The notes below the pieces were generated by a model. It did not search any database. It was not told the origin of the DNA and saw only the letters and a list, made by a program, of their open reading frames with translations. The translations under genes were made by a program, and so were the position numbers. This document shows positions 38,336-49,195 of a stretch of 64,000 nt of DNA, one piece after another (positions within the stretch are counted from its first letter, which is position 1; the number at the start of each line of letters is the position of its first letter). The stretch is from Protonemura montana (Eukaryota > Arthropoda > Insecta > Plecoptera > Nemouridae): assembly GCA_947568835.1 (NCBI GenBank), contig OX387605.1, positions 19,348,418 through 19,412,417 of the forward strand, given 5' to 3'.

Positions 38336-39817
38336 CGGTGATGATGCAAATGAGTCCTACAGTTAAGCGCTACAAGTGGATAGAAAGACGAATTTTACAT
38401 TTTATTATTACTTTGTACCTACTATTGAGTGTAATATCATTTGAGTAAACGTTTGCTCAGTTAACGAGTCGGCAACACGTGGTGACGGTAGTTGCCATCC
38501 GATGGCGCTTGCGGCCATTCTTTTTAAAGAAGCTAAAGGTACAATTTAATAATTACGACTCAAAATATCGATTTTTGCATATCAATCGTCGAGGTTAGGA
38601 CCAGTCTCAATTGAGAGCAATCTGCGAAAAATACCGAGCGGTCTATCAAGTAGCATCCTCCGTTTTTGTCGGTAAAGTAGTCATTTGGCGGCTATTTTTC
38701 GAGGGGACAGTTTTAACATTAGCGCTTTGATAGTAAAATAATATCATTGCGCAATAATGGGTTTAAAAGTCAATCTAGTTTAAAAACATAGATCATTTTA
38801 AAATGTATTATGTAATCAAGCTTCCAATTGATAGGTGAAAACTGGTGAAAGAAGCTAATACCATTTTATTTTAAGAAAAATTGTAAACAGTCTTTACTTT
38901 GGGAAATTTTCTTGGAAGATTTCTCCAATTTGCGTGAAGCAAACGAAGGCATTAAGGTTGAATAAGTCGGTCACAACAAAATGTTGACGTCCAGCGCATT
39001 TTCTCCGCTCTTCTCAACTCTAACAATGAAAGCGACGCTTTTCTGTATTAGCAATGACACGCGCATTATTTATAACATTTATTTATTTATACATCTCATT
39101 GAAATCAAAGCAGATTCCTCTAACGTTTTACGGGTTAGGCCAGCGTTGTCAAGAGCACTGGAGAAAATTGTGGAAATTTGTTTTCCCGGAAAAGTATACG
39201 GGAATTTATTTTTGTTTCCGTAAGTGCCTGTCGCTCACAATCTGTTGTGGTATTTCTGCCTCTCCGCTGTGTACTGGATTCAATTCCAATGGGAATACTT
39301 TACAGATATTTTTGAAAAATGTCTCGGAAATCATGGTTAAACCATACACTATCGTTAAAACAAATATAAAACGCGTAAAAATGTACTTGTAGACAATTAC
39401 ATGTAATTTGCTTTAAATTGCATGTTTATGAAAGTCAAAGCAGACGCCAAATTTGCTAAAGATTTTAATAGAACTACTGTTTTTCAGGATAAGAACCACA
39501 AAAGAAAACTCCTAATTTCCCCTTCTTGCCTGCAAGCTCTAAAGGGTGAAAGTTGTTATTACCTACTTAAAAAAGTTTCGTAGTAAAATCATACATTTTT
39601 TCGCTTCAATATTTTCATCCAAACTAATTGCATTTTCTTTTAAATATTTTGATTTTTTTTAGAATATTTTGAATTTTGAATGAAATTAAAGTAGTTATTT
39701 CATTAAAATTGATTTTATTCAAAGATCATAATAAAGACAGTATCTCCGAAACTGAGCTATATTGTTGTTAGCTGAAAACACCATAAAATCGGTCGTGTTG
39801 TTGACCCACAGACAACA

Positions 39818-39955
39818 GCGTCCGCCAGTGCACGTGCACCAAAGAGGCGTCGGGCGCCGGGCGTCGGGACGGCGTCATTCGGGTATAATTGCAAGAGAAT
39901 GTGGTTGACGCAGTCATTCACAATGGGACGACATTGACGCGGATTGTCACGCAAA
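39818..39955. other. CpG-dense patch GGCGTCGGGCGCCGGGCGTC
   Basis: GCGTC words recur every few bases from 39846 to 39876, within A+T-rich surroundings. It carries no recognisable coding content. Confidence 0.5.
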
Positions 39956-42497
39956 TTACTTTAACACACGCTGGTGTCAAATGTTAGTTTGACGGCTTGT
40001 CAAAATTGTACATACACAATTAACGCATGGTGCAAGTATTGGAGGTACACTGTGAGGTGTGTAGGTACCATACAACTTGTATTACTATGGCCTGTCAACG
40101 GTTGCAAAATATGGGGGGTAAAAGGGATTGCTTTTTTTTTTTGTAATCAGGGGTCATGAACGAAATCGCCACAAACAATGACCACTGGTAATCAAGTGGT
40201 TATGGCATGGCGCCATCGCCATTGAGAAAATTTGGGCGAAAAATAAAAAAAGTCTATAAACATATCATAGGATGCGTGCTACTAACTAACCTTGGAATAT
40301 AATTGTACAGAAAATGTCGACTAGTTTAAAAAAATACTGTTCCTAATATGAAAAAAATACTTATTTTGAAAAATAATTATTTGTTAATAAGTGATGTAAG
40401 TTAATTAGGTTCATTGGTATGAAGCTACTTCATTTTAATGTTATCTTCAAGGCTACTTATTAAACTATTGCCTTGAAATATGAAAGCTTTTGCAAGAAAA
40501 TGTAGGAAATCAAGAATAAATTGTTCGGTGAGCACCAATAACTAAACCAGTAACCTCTCAAAATCAAACTTCAACATCTCACCAAAATCTCAATTCCTAG
40601 TTGAATTCTTAGTTGGAACTGTTGCCTAAACTGGCGACCTCTTATGTTGACAATTTTGGTAAAACCCACCCATAGTTATACCAGAAAAAAAATACTTTTT
40701 TTGGAATGTGAATTGAATTGGAAGCAGGTTTCTGCAAAGAGTAACAAAGATTACTCAGTAAAAGTAAAACAAGCTGCGGTGAGAGCACTGAACTTAGGGA
40801 CTAGATTCGTTTAAACCGTTTCTAATTCAATGCATAAAAAGAGTCAAAGCAACCTCAAGTTGATTTTTAGCCAAAATTGAGAATATCACGCTCATTGAAC
40901 TCGTGAATGATCTCAACTCGAAGAATGTGACGTAATCCAGGGAATTGAAAGTTGTTTAAGAATTTATGTTATATGTTTCCAAACATTCTGTGACTTTTGA
41001 AAGAGATTTCCTTCAGGGAAAAGTTAGGAGAAAAAAGAAAAGATCGCTTCCACATGAAAAGCCCTGTAAAAGGATTCCTTTTCTTTTATAAAATAAGAAT
41101 TGCACCAATTGTACCCATACTTACTAACTTAACATGACATCTACAAAAATAGCAGGGCTAGGACAATTTTCATTATTTATAGACAAAAAAGCAGTTACTG
41201 TGAGTGTAACTAAAACTGTAGCTAAATATCGTGACATAATAAAACTTCAAACTTTAAACTTTAAACTACTAACAGTGAGACATGTCAAGTTTTCTTTTAT
41301 GATTTGCTATGAAATATCGTTCAGTACATTCAACGATATATTTACGATAAATTACTTACTGACACAGCTCTGCACAGCAATGTACTCGACTCATCGATCA
41401 GTATGTCACCCTGCCACGACTTACCTAAAGAAAAAAAAAAGATACAATTGAAATCATATGTCGATCAAGCGAAAACGATTCAAACTGACATCTTATCAAT
41501 AAACCAAGATGAATGTTGTTGAGTACAACCGGTGACAAGTGTGCTTTTGAAAATGGCTGCCACAAACATAGATCGACAATATTCCAAACGACAATTAAAA
41601 TACAAAACACAATCACAACATGCTTTCAGTGCAAAGTTTGCACAAATAGTAATTGCTCTGAAACGGAACGGAATCCGCGCATACCAGCAATAATACGTTT
41701 TGCAATTGGACGTTCACAAAATGGATGCCGAAACAGCGAGCACATAAATCAGCCGGAGAAACGATAATAAGAACTGACAGGTATTAGTTCGAATCTAGGT
41801 TAGAGCATTCGAAGTTGTTCACTATTTCACGTTCCTATATATATACGTGAGAGAATATGTTTATATGTTTTTTTTATAAACACTCTTTCGTGATTGCTAA
41901 AGATTACATCGCCGCTTACACTCTCATGTATGACATTTTCCATGGTATTATAGTTTTCATGCTGGTATTATGGTATTCCTTTTTTTATATTGTATCAGAC
42001 GATAGAGACACTACTTTGTATGCTAAAATATCAGCAGCAGAAGCCTAACGATAAGCGGAGCAGAGAGAAAGGGGAAAATCTCGAGTATCTGCACAAAATG
42101 CAACCCCATTTTAAGCTAAAAATATGCTAAAGCGTTGTAGCCAGACATATAGTCTAGCCCGTGAGAGAAGATACCACCACAAGGAATGCCCCCAGCATTG
42201 ATACCAAATTATGAACTACATTTCAGTCATTATTTTAGTGACGGGAATTCAAAACAGTTATTACATCTGTAAAATAAATTGCTAAAATGCTAGAAAAATT
42301 CTTATAATAGGTCAAAAACAAAAGATTTTGGCACGACAAAAGCTTTAGAGCGAAAGAAAAATTGCGGGCATCAGTTGAAAAGATTTGTTGTTTTTTTTTT
42401 AAATGACAGATGACAAAACGACCGGTGGCATCTCTGCCGGCCAAGTCTCTTACTGAACGGAGTATAAGTTCCCAACTAGACTTGTAACCACAAACAT

Positions 42498-42508
42498 GGC
42501 ACTTCCAC
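42498..42508 (+). repeat. GGCACCTCCAC-family site (one mismatch)
   Basis: GGCACTTCCAC is followed by TTTAAAG, as the 11750 copy is followed by TTTAAAA. This suggests shared ancestry beyond the core word. Confidence 0.5.
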
Positions 42509-43526
42509 TTTAAAGTTAAATTAGAATATCAAATTTAAGTTTACCAAAGAAACAGTAGTGCTGCCAAGTTACAACCAACCACGTGGCAGCTCGTGCTCAG
42601 CCTTTAGCAGAGTTTAGGAACGGAAGTGGCGAGTAAAGTACTTAAACAAGTCGACCAGCTGTCGTCCAGTTCGGGAAAGTGTAGCTGGAGTACGTATGGA
42701 AGAGACGGTATCTAATAGCTTATGACAGTTCCAACTGACATGGCTGCCGACTGGTAGGAACATGTCCAGCCAACTGTCCTCTATACGTTACGAAGTAGCT
42801 ACAGCCGCTCATCGCGTCGCTTCTATCCACACACCATTGTGCGTGTGTCTGGGCGAGTGGTTCCGGTTTCGAGACGTAACGCACAACTGTCTCAAACAGA
42901 ATAACTGTTCCAAGTAAACAAATCGAATTTCTTATGACAGTTTTTTTTTTTTCCTTTTTTTTAGGTTTGATTGTGAAATAAAGCTTGCCTCTGGTTATGA
43001 ATGCTCTTACAGTTATTAGACTTTTGAGGCACACAAATGTTAACGATAGATTCGAGAGACATTGTGGAAAAGTTTAAGTAGTTTCTGGGAATATCTTTGG
43101 TGAAAATGTAATGTAGCTCGTAGATACCGTAAATTATTTGTCGATGAGGACTTTATTTAGTTTCAATTATTTTCAACTCGGAAGTTTAAATAGCAAAGAG
43201 AATTGACTTCCTCATTTAAACGAGATTAATTGTGTACCTAATATGACGTAAGCTTTTTACACGGTGCTATTATAATTTTTGGATGGAGGAAATGTGCGTG
43301 GACTTTTGACCCTTATGCGATTTTGAAATTTTGCACCCTTCCTCGGACCCAGGAAGTGCTCAGATGAAAACGGCCGTGACACCGCCTACATATAAGCTCG
43401 TTAAAGCTGCTTGTATAGAATTCAAGCAAAATATTATAAGAGGATTATGGTCACTGTGATAATAGGAAGAGACTTAGAAAAAAGGACAAGTCTATCTTAT
43501 TTATAACTTTTAAGTACACTTTTAAT

Positions 43527-43547
43527 GGGGGGGGGGGGGGGGGGGGG
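43527..43547 (+). repeat. G21 run
   Basis: Twenty-one consecutive G in plain A+T-rich DNA, without visible repeat context. Confidence 0.9.
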
Positions 43548-44902
43548 TTATATTTAATTTCTTACTTTGATATCTGCTTGCAGGAAATCAAAAAAACAAG
43601 CTGCAATTATTACTGTATTGACTCTTTGAAGGGTTTCTTGGCCAAGGAAACGTATGACGAGTATATTAACTTCAAACTTTTTCTTGTGATATCTGTTATG
43701 ACAAAGATCCAGACGAATACAAACTTTATGGTATTGCACGGTAAACGATTTTCAATTGTAAAAATGCAATTCTGTAATAAAAATAAAAACATGAAAGATG
43801 TTTCTCCGGTATAACATAGATCGAAAAATGGGAGCATGGATTCCTATTTTATGGCCATGTCGCGACCCAAACGTAAACCGTGAATTTTTATCAAACGATG
43901 TTGATAAGCTGCGTCCATTGTCGTGGAAGGAATCGAAATGAAAAAGAACCGAGAGAGATATTGAAGAAAACTCCGTGTAGAAGACTCAGCTCGATCTTCG
44001 AGCCGGAAGTTTCAGAGAATAATGTGTTGTAAGAAAATTCTAGACGGAAAACATCACTACATCGTCGTATAAAAGAAAATAGAGAAAATTGTTTCGTATA
44101 ACATAGGCCTATATAAAGGTATATGTTGCCAATCCTTGCTAACGATCCTTATAGTATACATTTTCCATTCAATTCCTAGAATCCGTCACCATTAGAGATC
44201 CACATTTCTGATCAACTGACAAGAAGAAAAAATATAAAAGATCTCCATATAAAAGTAAACCCACCACAATTTGCCCCGGACACACAAAAAAAACTCGGAA
44301 CATAATCCGTTTTGAGAAAATGCGGATGTACAGATCAAGAAGCGTTGTATTCTTTTCCAATATCCCGGAACAATTTCATCACAAATTGGGACCACTAAGA
44401 GTCCACATCCCCCTACATTCGCCGTGAATCTTTGGGCGATCGGAAGTGCTGGGATCTAGCGGACTGTACATCAAATCCGAGCCATAGGTGTTCCCTATAG
44501 AGGAAGCATGGAACGAAAAGCATCTCCGTAGCGGTGAACATCTCTCAGACATTTAACTCTCGCCTTGGCCTCGCCAGCACCAGTACATTCCAGATGACAA
44601 GCTTTGCAAAGAGCAACGCGTGCATTGGGTTCAGATCATGCAATTATTGCAGCGTGAAAACTGGAGCATTATGGTTCCCTGTTCCAATCCCAGGTAATTC
44701 CAATCAACTTCTCCCGGGATGTTTCCAACGGGAAGATGAAAATGTATCCTACTTAATGTTGACTATCATCGTTCAACAGACGTTTCGCTTTTCACGCTTC
44801 AGAAAATTGCGATACTCTGAGTGTATTTTGGAGGAGACACTCGGCTTAGTTTGCAGCAGCGAATTACTACGTATTGTCAGCTAGAAATTGTGCTATGTCG
44901 AG

Positions 44903-44924
44903 ATAATAATAATAATAATAATAA
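44903..44924 (-). repeat. (AAT/ATT)n 3' tail of the LINE
   Basis: This run of AAT on the plus strand reads as ATT repeats at the 3' end of the minus-strand LINE. Such tails are thought to act as the 3' recognition and slippage product during target-primed reverse transcription. Host sequence appears to start to the left of 44903. Confidence 0.85.
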
Positions 44925-45015
44925 TTGCTTTTATTGTAACAATTGACCAAATAAATGGTATGATACTTGTCAGCATATTTACATGTAAAGTATACATAGC
45001 GTAGTGCGACCGATT

Positions 45016-45044
45016 AATACATAATACATAATACATAATACATA
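45016..45044 (-). repeat. 7-bp tandem repeat in LINE 3' UTR
   Basis: About four copies of ACATAAT (plus strand) lie immediately downstream of the LINE stop codon. They are probably part of the element's 3' UTR and not host DNA, because they sit between the stop codon and the terminal ATT repeat. Confidence 0.8.
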
Positions 45045-45047
45045 CTA

Positions 45048-47912
45048 TCATACACTCATGTCAAAAGATAAAAATTGATCAATAGAATAAAATGCATTAT
45101 TAATAAGAAAGTTTTTTACATCATTTTTAAAAGTATATTCTTTTGATCCTGTCGTCTTTAAAATTGCTAATGCTTTATTGTACAGCTTAATGCTTACTAA
45201 AATTGGATTTTTTAAATCAAATTTTGATACTTTTTTCTTAGGTTTTAATACGTGACTGTTTCTTGTCAAGTATGTATGCGTGGCATTACAATCATTTGTC
45301 AATTGTTTGTTATCTATAATTAAGCATACAGCACAATATATAAAAATACAAGGCAATGTCAGAATTTGAAATTTAATAAAATATGGTTTACATGAATCCT
45401 TGTAGAACATGCCAGCAGTACAGGGATTTGAGGTGGCTTCAGCTAGGTATCTTATCGCTCTTTTTTGTAGAGTAAAAAGTCTTTTTGTGTGATGTGATAA
45501 TCCCCACAATAGTATTCCATATGCTAGTCTTGAATGAAGGTAGGAGTAATATACTAGCTTTGCTGTCGCTATATCGCAGATTTGCATTAGCCTTTTAATA
45601 AGAAAGCAACCAGAGGCAACTTTTTTACAGACAGCATCAATATGTTCTCCCCATTGCAGTTTATTGTCAACTATGATACCTAGAAATTTTGTTGTGTTTT
45701 GTGGAACAATGCTCTTGTTATTTAGGTAAAGAAGGGGGCTCGATCGAAGGTGATGGTCGTTTTTTGAGTGAAATTGCAACATAACCGTTTTCTGTTTGTT
45801 TAATGATAGTTTGTTTGTGGTTACCCACTCAGAGATTTCTCTAACAGCTAAGTTATTATTATGAGTTTCGGCAGAACTGTTTGTTTTATCATTTATTAAA
45901 AATTGTGTGGTGTCGTCAGCAAAAAGTGTAAGTTGCCCTTGCGTAGTACAAGAAACTATGTCGTTAGTATATAAGATAAATAGTAGTGGCGCTATTATAG
46001 ATCCTTGTGGTACGCCGATATTTGTTATTGCTTCTTTTGAGTAGAAAGGACCATTTGAACTTATGACTTTTGTAACATAGCACCTATTTAATAAATAGGA
46101 TTTAACCCAATCATTTGGTAAACCTATTATACCAAAGGTTTTCAGCTTTTCGATTAAAATGTCGTGATTTACCATGTCAAAAGCTTTTGACAGGTCGTAG
46201 AAGACCCCAATGGATGACTTTCCATTACTAAGTGAAGTATACACTTTATTCATGAAACTGAGCATGGCGGATGTTGTTGATTTACCATTACGAAATCCGT
46301 GTTGACACTCTGATATTAGGCTGTATTTATCTAAGAAGTTAATCAATTTGTTGCAAAAACACTTTTCAAACAATTTGGAAAAAATGGATAGTATTGCTAT
46401 CGGTCTATAATTTTGTACTGATTCCCGGCATCCCTTTTTATGCAATGGACTTATTATGGCTTTCTTTAATTTGTCCGGGAAGGTGCCAGTTGAAAACGAA
46501 GTATTTAGTATATGCTCTAACGGGTCCACTAGGTAGATTGCGTTGTGCCTCAAGATATGCCCCGGAATATCATCAAAACCAGCCGCCTTTTTCTTTTTTG
46601 TGACTTTGTCGAATGCATCTAAAATTTCTTTCGAAGTTGCTGGTGTTAAAAAGAAATTTTTGTTGTGATATTTTGATTTTAGAAATGAGACAGGTTTTTT
46701 ACTTACGCGCGGTAAATTGTCTGTGTAGGCATTTATAGCTGCCTCTTTGAAAAAGTCATTGAAAACGTTTGCTACATCAATAGGTGTAGTGACCCTTTTG
46801 ATTGTTGCATGGTCACATTTGAGTTCAAGTTCAATGTTCTTACTAATGGGTGGTTTATTTTTATTTTTATCAATAATAGTCCATGCTTGTTTTGGCTTGT
46901 TGTCTGAGGATTTAATCTTTTTTATGTTAGCACACTTTTTGCTTTTTTGAATTAAAATTTTGTAGTTTCTTAAAAGTGTGAGATAGTGTTTATTGTCATC
47001 TGCAGTACTTTTATTGGATTTAGTTATTGCATAAAGTTTCATTACTTCTACTGACAAGTCGTGTAACTCTTGTGTGTACCAATTTACATTGGGGTTGTTT
47101 TGATTATTAATATGCATCGTTTTTAGTGGAAACGCATTTTCAAATAAGGCATTAAGTATGTTCATAAATTCTTCGAACATCTCATTGACGCTTTCTAACT
47201 CGTATATTTTATCCCAGGAAGCTAGGCTTAAGGCTAGCCCGAAGGAATCTATTTTTTCTTTATTAAAAGTCCTTCTTTTCACGTATTCTACTTTGTTTGC
47301 CTTTGGTTGCTTTGTTATGTAAAGCAGTAGGACACAGTGGTCTGACAATCCAGCATCTATCGTCTCAGTAAGAACATATTCGTTGCTGGTAAAGATGTTG
47401 TCGATGCAAGTTTGGGACGACTTTGTTATTCTTGTGTTTTTTAAAATTCTCAAGTTTATGCCAAATGAACTTAGGGTATCAACTATTTGCGAGGCTTTTT
47501 TGCAGGATGAGTTAAAGTTTGAATTGAAGTCTCCACACAAAATAATTTGCTTATTTTGACTGTTTAATCCAAGTAAGATACACGAAAGATTTTCTAAGAA
47601 TACTTCGAAATTGCCCGATGGAGATCTATACACACACAGAATAATAAAATTTCCAAAGCTGGCGTTTAATTCTATGGCCGTGATTTCAATATCCTTATCT
47701 AGAATTAGATTGGGGTCTATTTGTATTGGTTTAGTTACCAAACCTTCTTTTGAAAAGATGATGACACCACCATGTTTAGTTTTTTCCCTACAAAAGAAGG
47801 ATATTGGAATGTATCCTTGAATTTTAACATAATCAACGTCTTCCTTTTGTAGCCAATGCTCTGTGAAACATAAGAAACATGTTTTGCCTTGCGTATTTAC
47901 AGGTAAATGCAA
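45048..47912 (-). CDS. LINE ORF2: endonuclease-reverse transcriptase, N-terminally incomplete
   Basis: The 954-codon frame encodes the polyprotein that nicks target DNA and reverse-transcribes element RNA. Residues about 12-200 are an exonuclease/endonuclease/phosphatase-type endonuclease, with TEHWL (17-21), YRSPSG (95-100), GDFN (127-130), CIDNIF (169-174) and LSDH (189-192). Residues about 480-755 are the reverse transcriptase: NYRPIAILS (501-509), QHGFRNGKST (537-546), DLSKAFD with the first catalytic Asp near 573, GVPQGS (633-638), FADD with Asp 666-667, and LGIIVDNKLQW (744-754). A C-terminal region of about 200 residues follows. The codon at 47912 is TTG, not ATG. The same frame continues about 24 nt further upstream to a stop without an ATG, so this start is only the edge of the truncation. 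The first strand of the endonuclease, which carries a conserved Asn, is missing, so this copy is probably nuclease-dead. No internal stop or frameshift is seen. It ends in TGA at 45048-45050. Confidence 0.95.
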   Translation of the reverse strand: MHLPVNTQGKTCFLCFTEHWLQKEDVDYVKIQGYIPISFFCREKTKHGGVIIFSKEGLVTKPIQIDPNLILDKDIEITAIELNASFGNFIILCVYRSPSGNFEVFLENLSCILLGLNSQNKQIILCGDFNSNFNSSCKKASQIVDTLSSFGINLRILKNTRITKSSQTCIDNIFTSNEYVLTETIDAGLSDHCVLLLYITKQPKANKVEYVKRRTFNKEKIDSFGLALSLASWDKIYELESVNEMFEEFMNILNALFENAFPLKTMHINNQNNPNVNWYTQELHDLSVEVMKLYAITKSNKSTADDNKHYLTLLRNYKILIQKSKKCANIKKIKSSDNKPKQAWTIIDKNKNKPPISKNIELELKCDHATIKRVTTPIDVANVFNDFFKEAAINAYTDNLPRVSKKPVSFLKSKYHNKNFFLTPATSKEILDAFDKVTKKKKAAGFDDIPGHILRHNAIYLVDPLEHILNTSFSTGTFPDKLKKAIISPLHKKGCRESVQNYRPIAILSIFSKLFEKCFCNKLINFLDKYSLISECQHGFRNGKSTTSAMLSFMNKVYTSLSNGKSSIGVFYDLSKAFDMVNHDILIEKLKTFGIIGLPNDWVKSYLLNRCYVTKVISSNGPFYSKEAITNIGVPQGSIIAPLLFILYTNDIVSCTTQGQLTLFADDTTQFLINDKTNSSAETHNNNLAVREISEWVTTNKLSLNKQKTVMLQFHSKNDHHLRSSPLLYLNNKSIVPQNTTKFLGIIVDNKLQWGEHIDAVCKKVASGCFLIKRLMQICDIATAKLVYYSYLHSRLAYGILLWGLSHHTKRLFTLQKRAIRYLAEATSNPCTAGMFYKDSCKPYFIKFQILTLPCIFIYCAVCLIIDNKQLTNDCNATHTYLTRNSHVLKPKKKVSKFDLKNPILVSIKLYNKALAILKTTGSKEYTFKNDVKNFLINNAFYSIDQFLSFDMSV

Positions 47913-49039
47913 TCTATTTCGCTCATACGTTTTGCATCAATTAACCCAATTAGCTGTTGCGTAACTACGGGACCAATTAGCATAACCAGGTATCGTAAAT
48001 GCATCCACAAAATGCAATCGCGCAATTTATTCGCGTTAAATAAAGTTAATTATTGTAAGTGAGTGGGCATCGTATGCACCAATTCGCTGCTTTATTTGGG
48101 AAAATAAAACAGATTTACCCTTTTCAGCCAATTTCGTTGATCTATAAACTATATAGCCAAATGAATTTTGTTTATTTGACTATTAATTTTCCAGTCTGTT
48201 AATTATAAAAGTTATAAAAATCACCTTCAACCAGATGCGGTTGGGTTATAGTTTTGTATTTCTCTGGCACAAAACGCTGTTTGTTATGTCATAGCACAGG
48301 GCGCAAATGATGGGCCAATGTTTCACATGCTTTGCGGTCTAAAGACGCAACCATTTCCAACACGTAGCACCAACTTCATACGATCAAATAGTGCTACCAT
48401 GTTAACAAGATATCTAGAACGAGGTCTGGCACAAGTTTGCAACAACATATGCGTTAATATCGCAACCTGCAGTTGAACCTCTCGTATGTATCCTGTTTTC
48501 GTGACAAAGCAATATTCGATAGATATTACATAAAATGACGATGCACCAGGAGCGTGCATTGCTTGATGCTGTCAAGTGAAGTTCTTGCATGCAATGTTCA
48601 AGTACCATCATGGCTCATTTGCCTTCTCGTTTACCTATAAGAGATAGTGTTTGCTATAAACTTAGACGCGGTAGGAAATTGCAAGGCAACACTAACAATG
48701 CTTTGTAAAGGAGCTGTAAGTTTCTGACTCTGAGCGTTTCGTGGCTTGGAATGTAGAAACCCCTTCGGTACCACACAGAAGATAGACATTAGAATAAAAA
48801 AAAAATCAACCAATAACTAATCTCCATGGTCACAGCCAATTAAATACTTATAGGTATTTAAATCTTTACTTTCAGTTGTTTTTTTTATCTAGACATTTGA
48901 ATAATAAGAATTTCCACGAAATAATCGTAACATTTTGTGAATATGGTTTCTGTAAACGTGAACAAAGGCACAACACTTGAAGGAAATGTGTCGTTTTCTA
49001 TTTTCTTCTCTTGATCGAGGGCTGCGTAACGATTTCTTT

Positions 49040-49195
49040 GCGAATTCCGAGCTAGGATGCGAATGCCTGAGATGCTGGCACGAGGTCAAACTGCGACCTC
49101 CCACCAGCAACTCTCCGGATTCGAGACCCAGTCGCTTGTCACTCGAACCGAACCGAAATGAAGGAAAGTGATTTATTCCACGGAGGGTTCGACCT
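49040..49195 (-). repeat. Possible decayed tRNA-related SINE
   Basis: The reverse complement contains GACTGGGTCTCGAATCCGG and, about 30 bp later, GAGGTCGCAGTTTGACCTCG. Both resemble RNA polymerase III B boxes (GGTTCRANNCC), with A-box-like CAAGCGACTGGG before the first. No complete tRNA cloverleaf can be folded by eye, and no tail is evident. A chance GC-rich patch is a real alternative. Confidence 0.25.

Larger units (their letters stand above)
38336..44902. other. No supported gene
   Basis: It holds the CpG-dense patch at 39818-39955, one module site (42498) and the G21 run. Frames such as 38981-39392, 41134-41451 and 44534-44884 (up to 116 codons) have no domain, and some overlap one another. 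Confidence 0.55.
44903..47935 (-). mobile_element. 5'-truncated non-LTR retrotransposon (Jockey/CR1/L2-like LINE)
   Basis: The element lies on the minus strand. Reading 5' to 3' from about 47935 down to 44903 it contains one long endonuclease/reverse transcriptase frame, about 120 nt of 3' UTR with a short tandem repeat, and a terminal ATT-type microsatellite. Ending in a microsatellite without poly(A) or LTRs is known from CR1/L2-like and RTE-like LINEs. No gag-like ORF1 is present upstream, and the frame runs into a stop just 5' of 47935, so the copy is 5'-truncated as is usual for target-primed reverse transcription. The exact 5' junction is uncertain and no convincing target-site duplication was found. 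The uninterrupted frame suggests a fairly recent insertion. The clade within the superfamily was not resolved. Confidence 0.93.

Noticed and set aside
38981..39392. Overlapping plus-strand frames of 80 and 112 codons
   Set aside because: Two frames overlap in the same DNA, composition is that of A+T-rich noise, and no domain is recognised.
44534..44884. Plus-strand frame of 116 codons next to the LINE
   Set aside because: No domain, no link to the LINE (opposite strand, outside the tail) and no splice or promoter support.
46394..47820. Several plus-strand frames inside the LINE
   Set aside because: They are shadows of the minus-strand endonuclease-reverse transcriptase frame.
44885..47935. 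Possible target-site duplication of the LINE: CTATGTCGAGAT on the left and CTATTTCGCTCAT on the right
   Set aside because: Only about 8 of 12 positions agree and the 5' junction is not precisely known, so chance similarity is likely.
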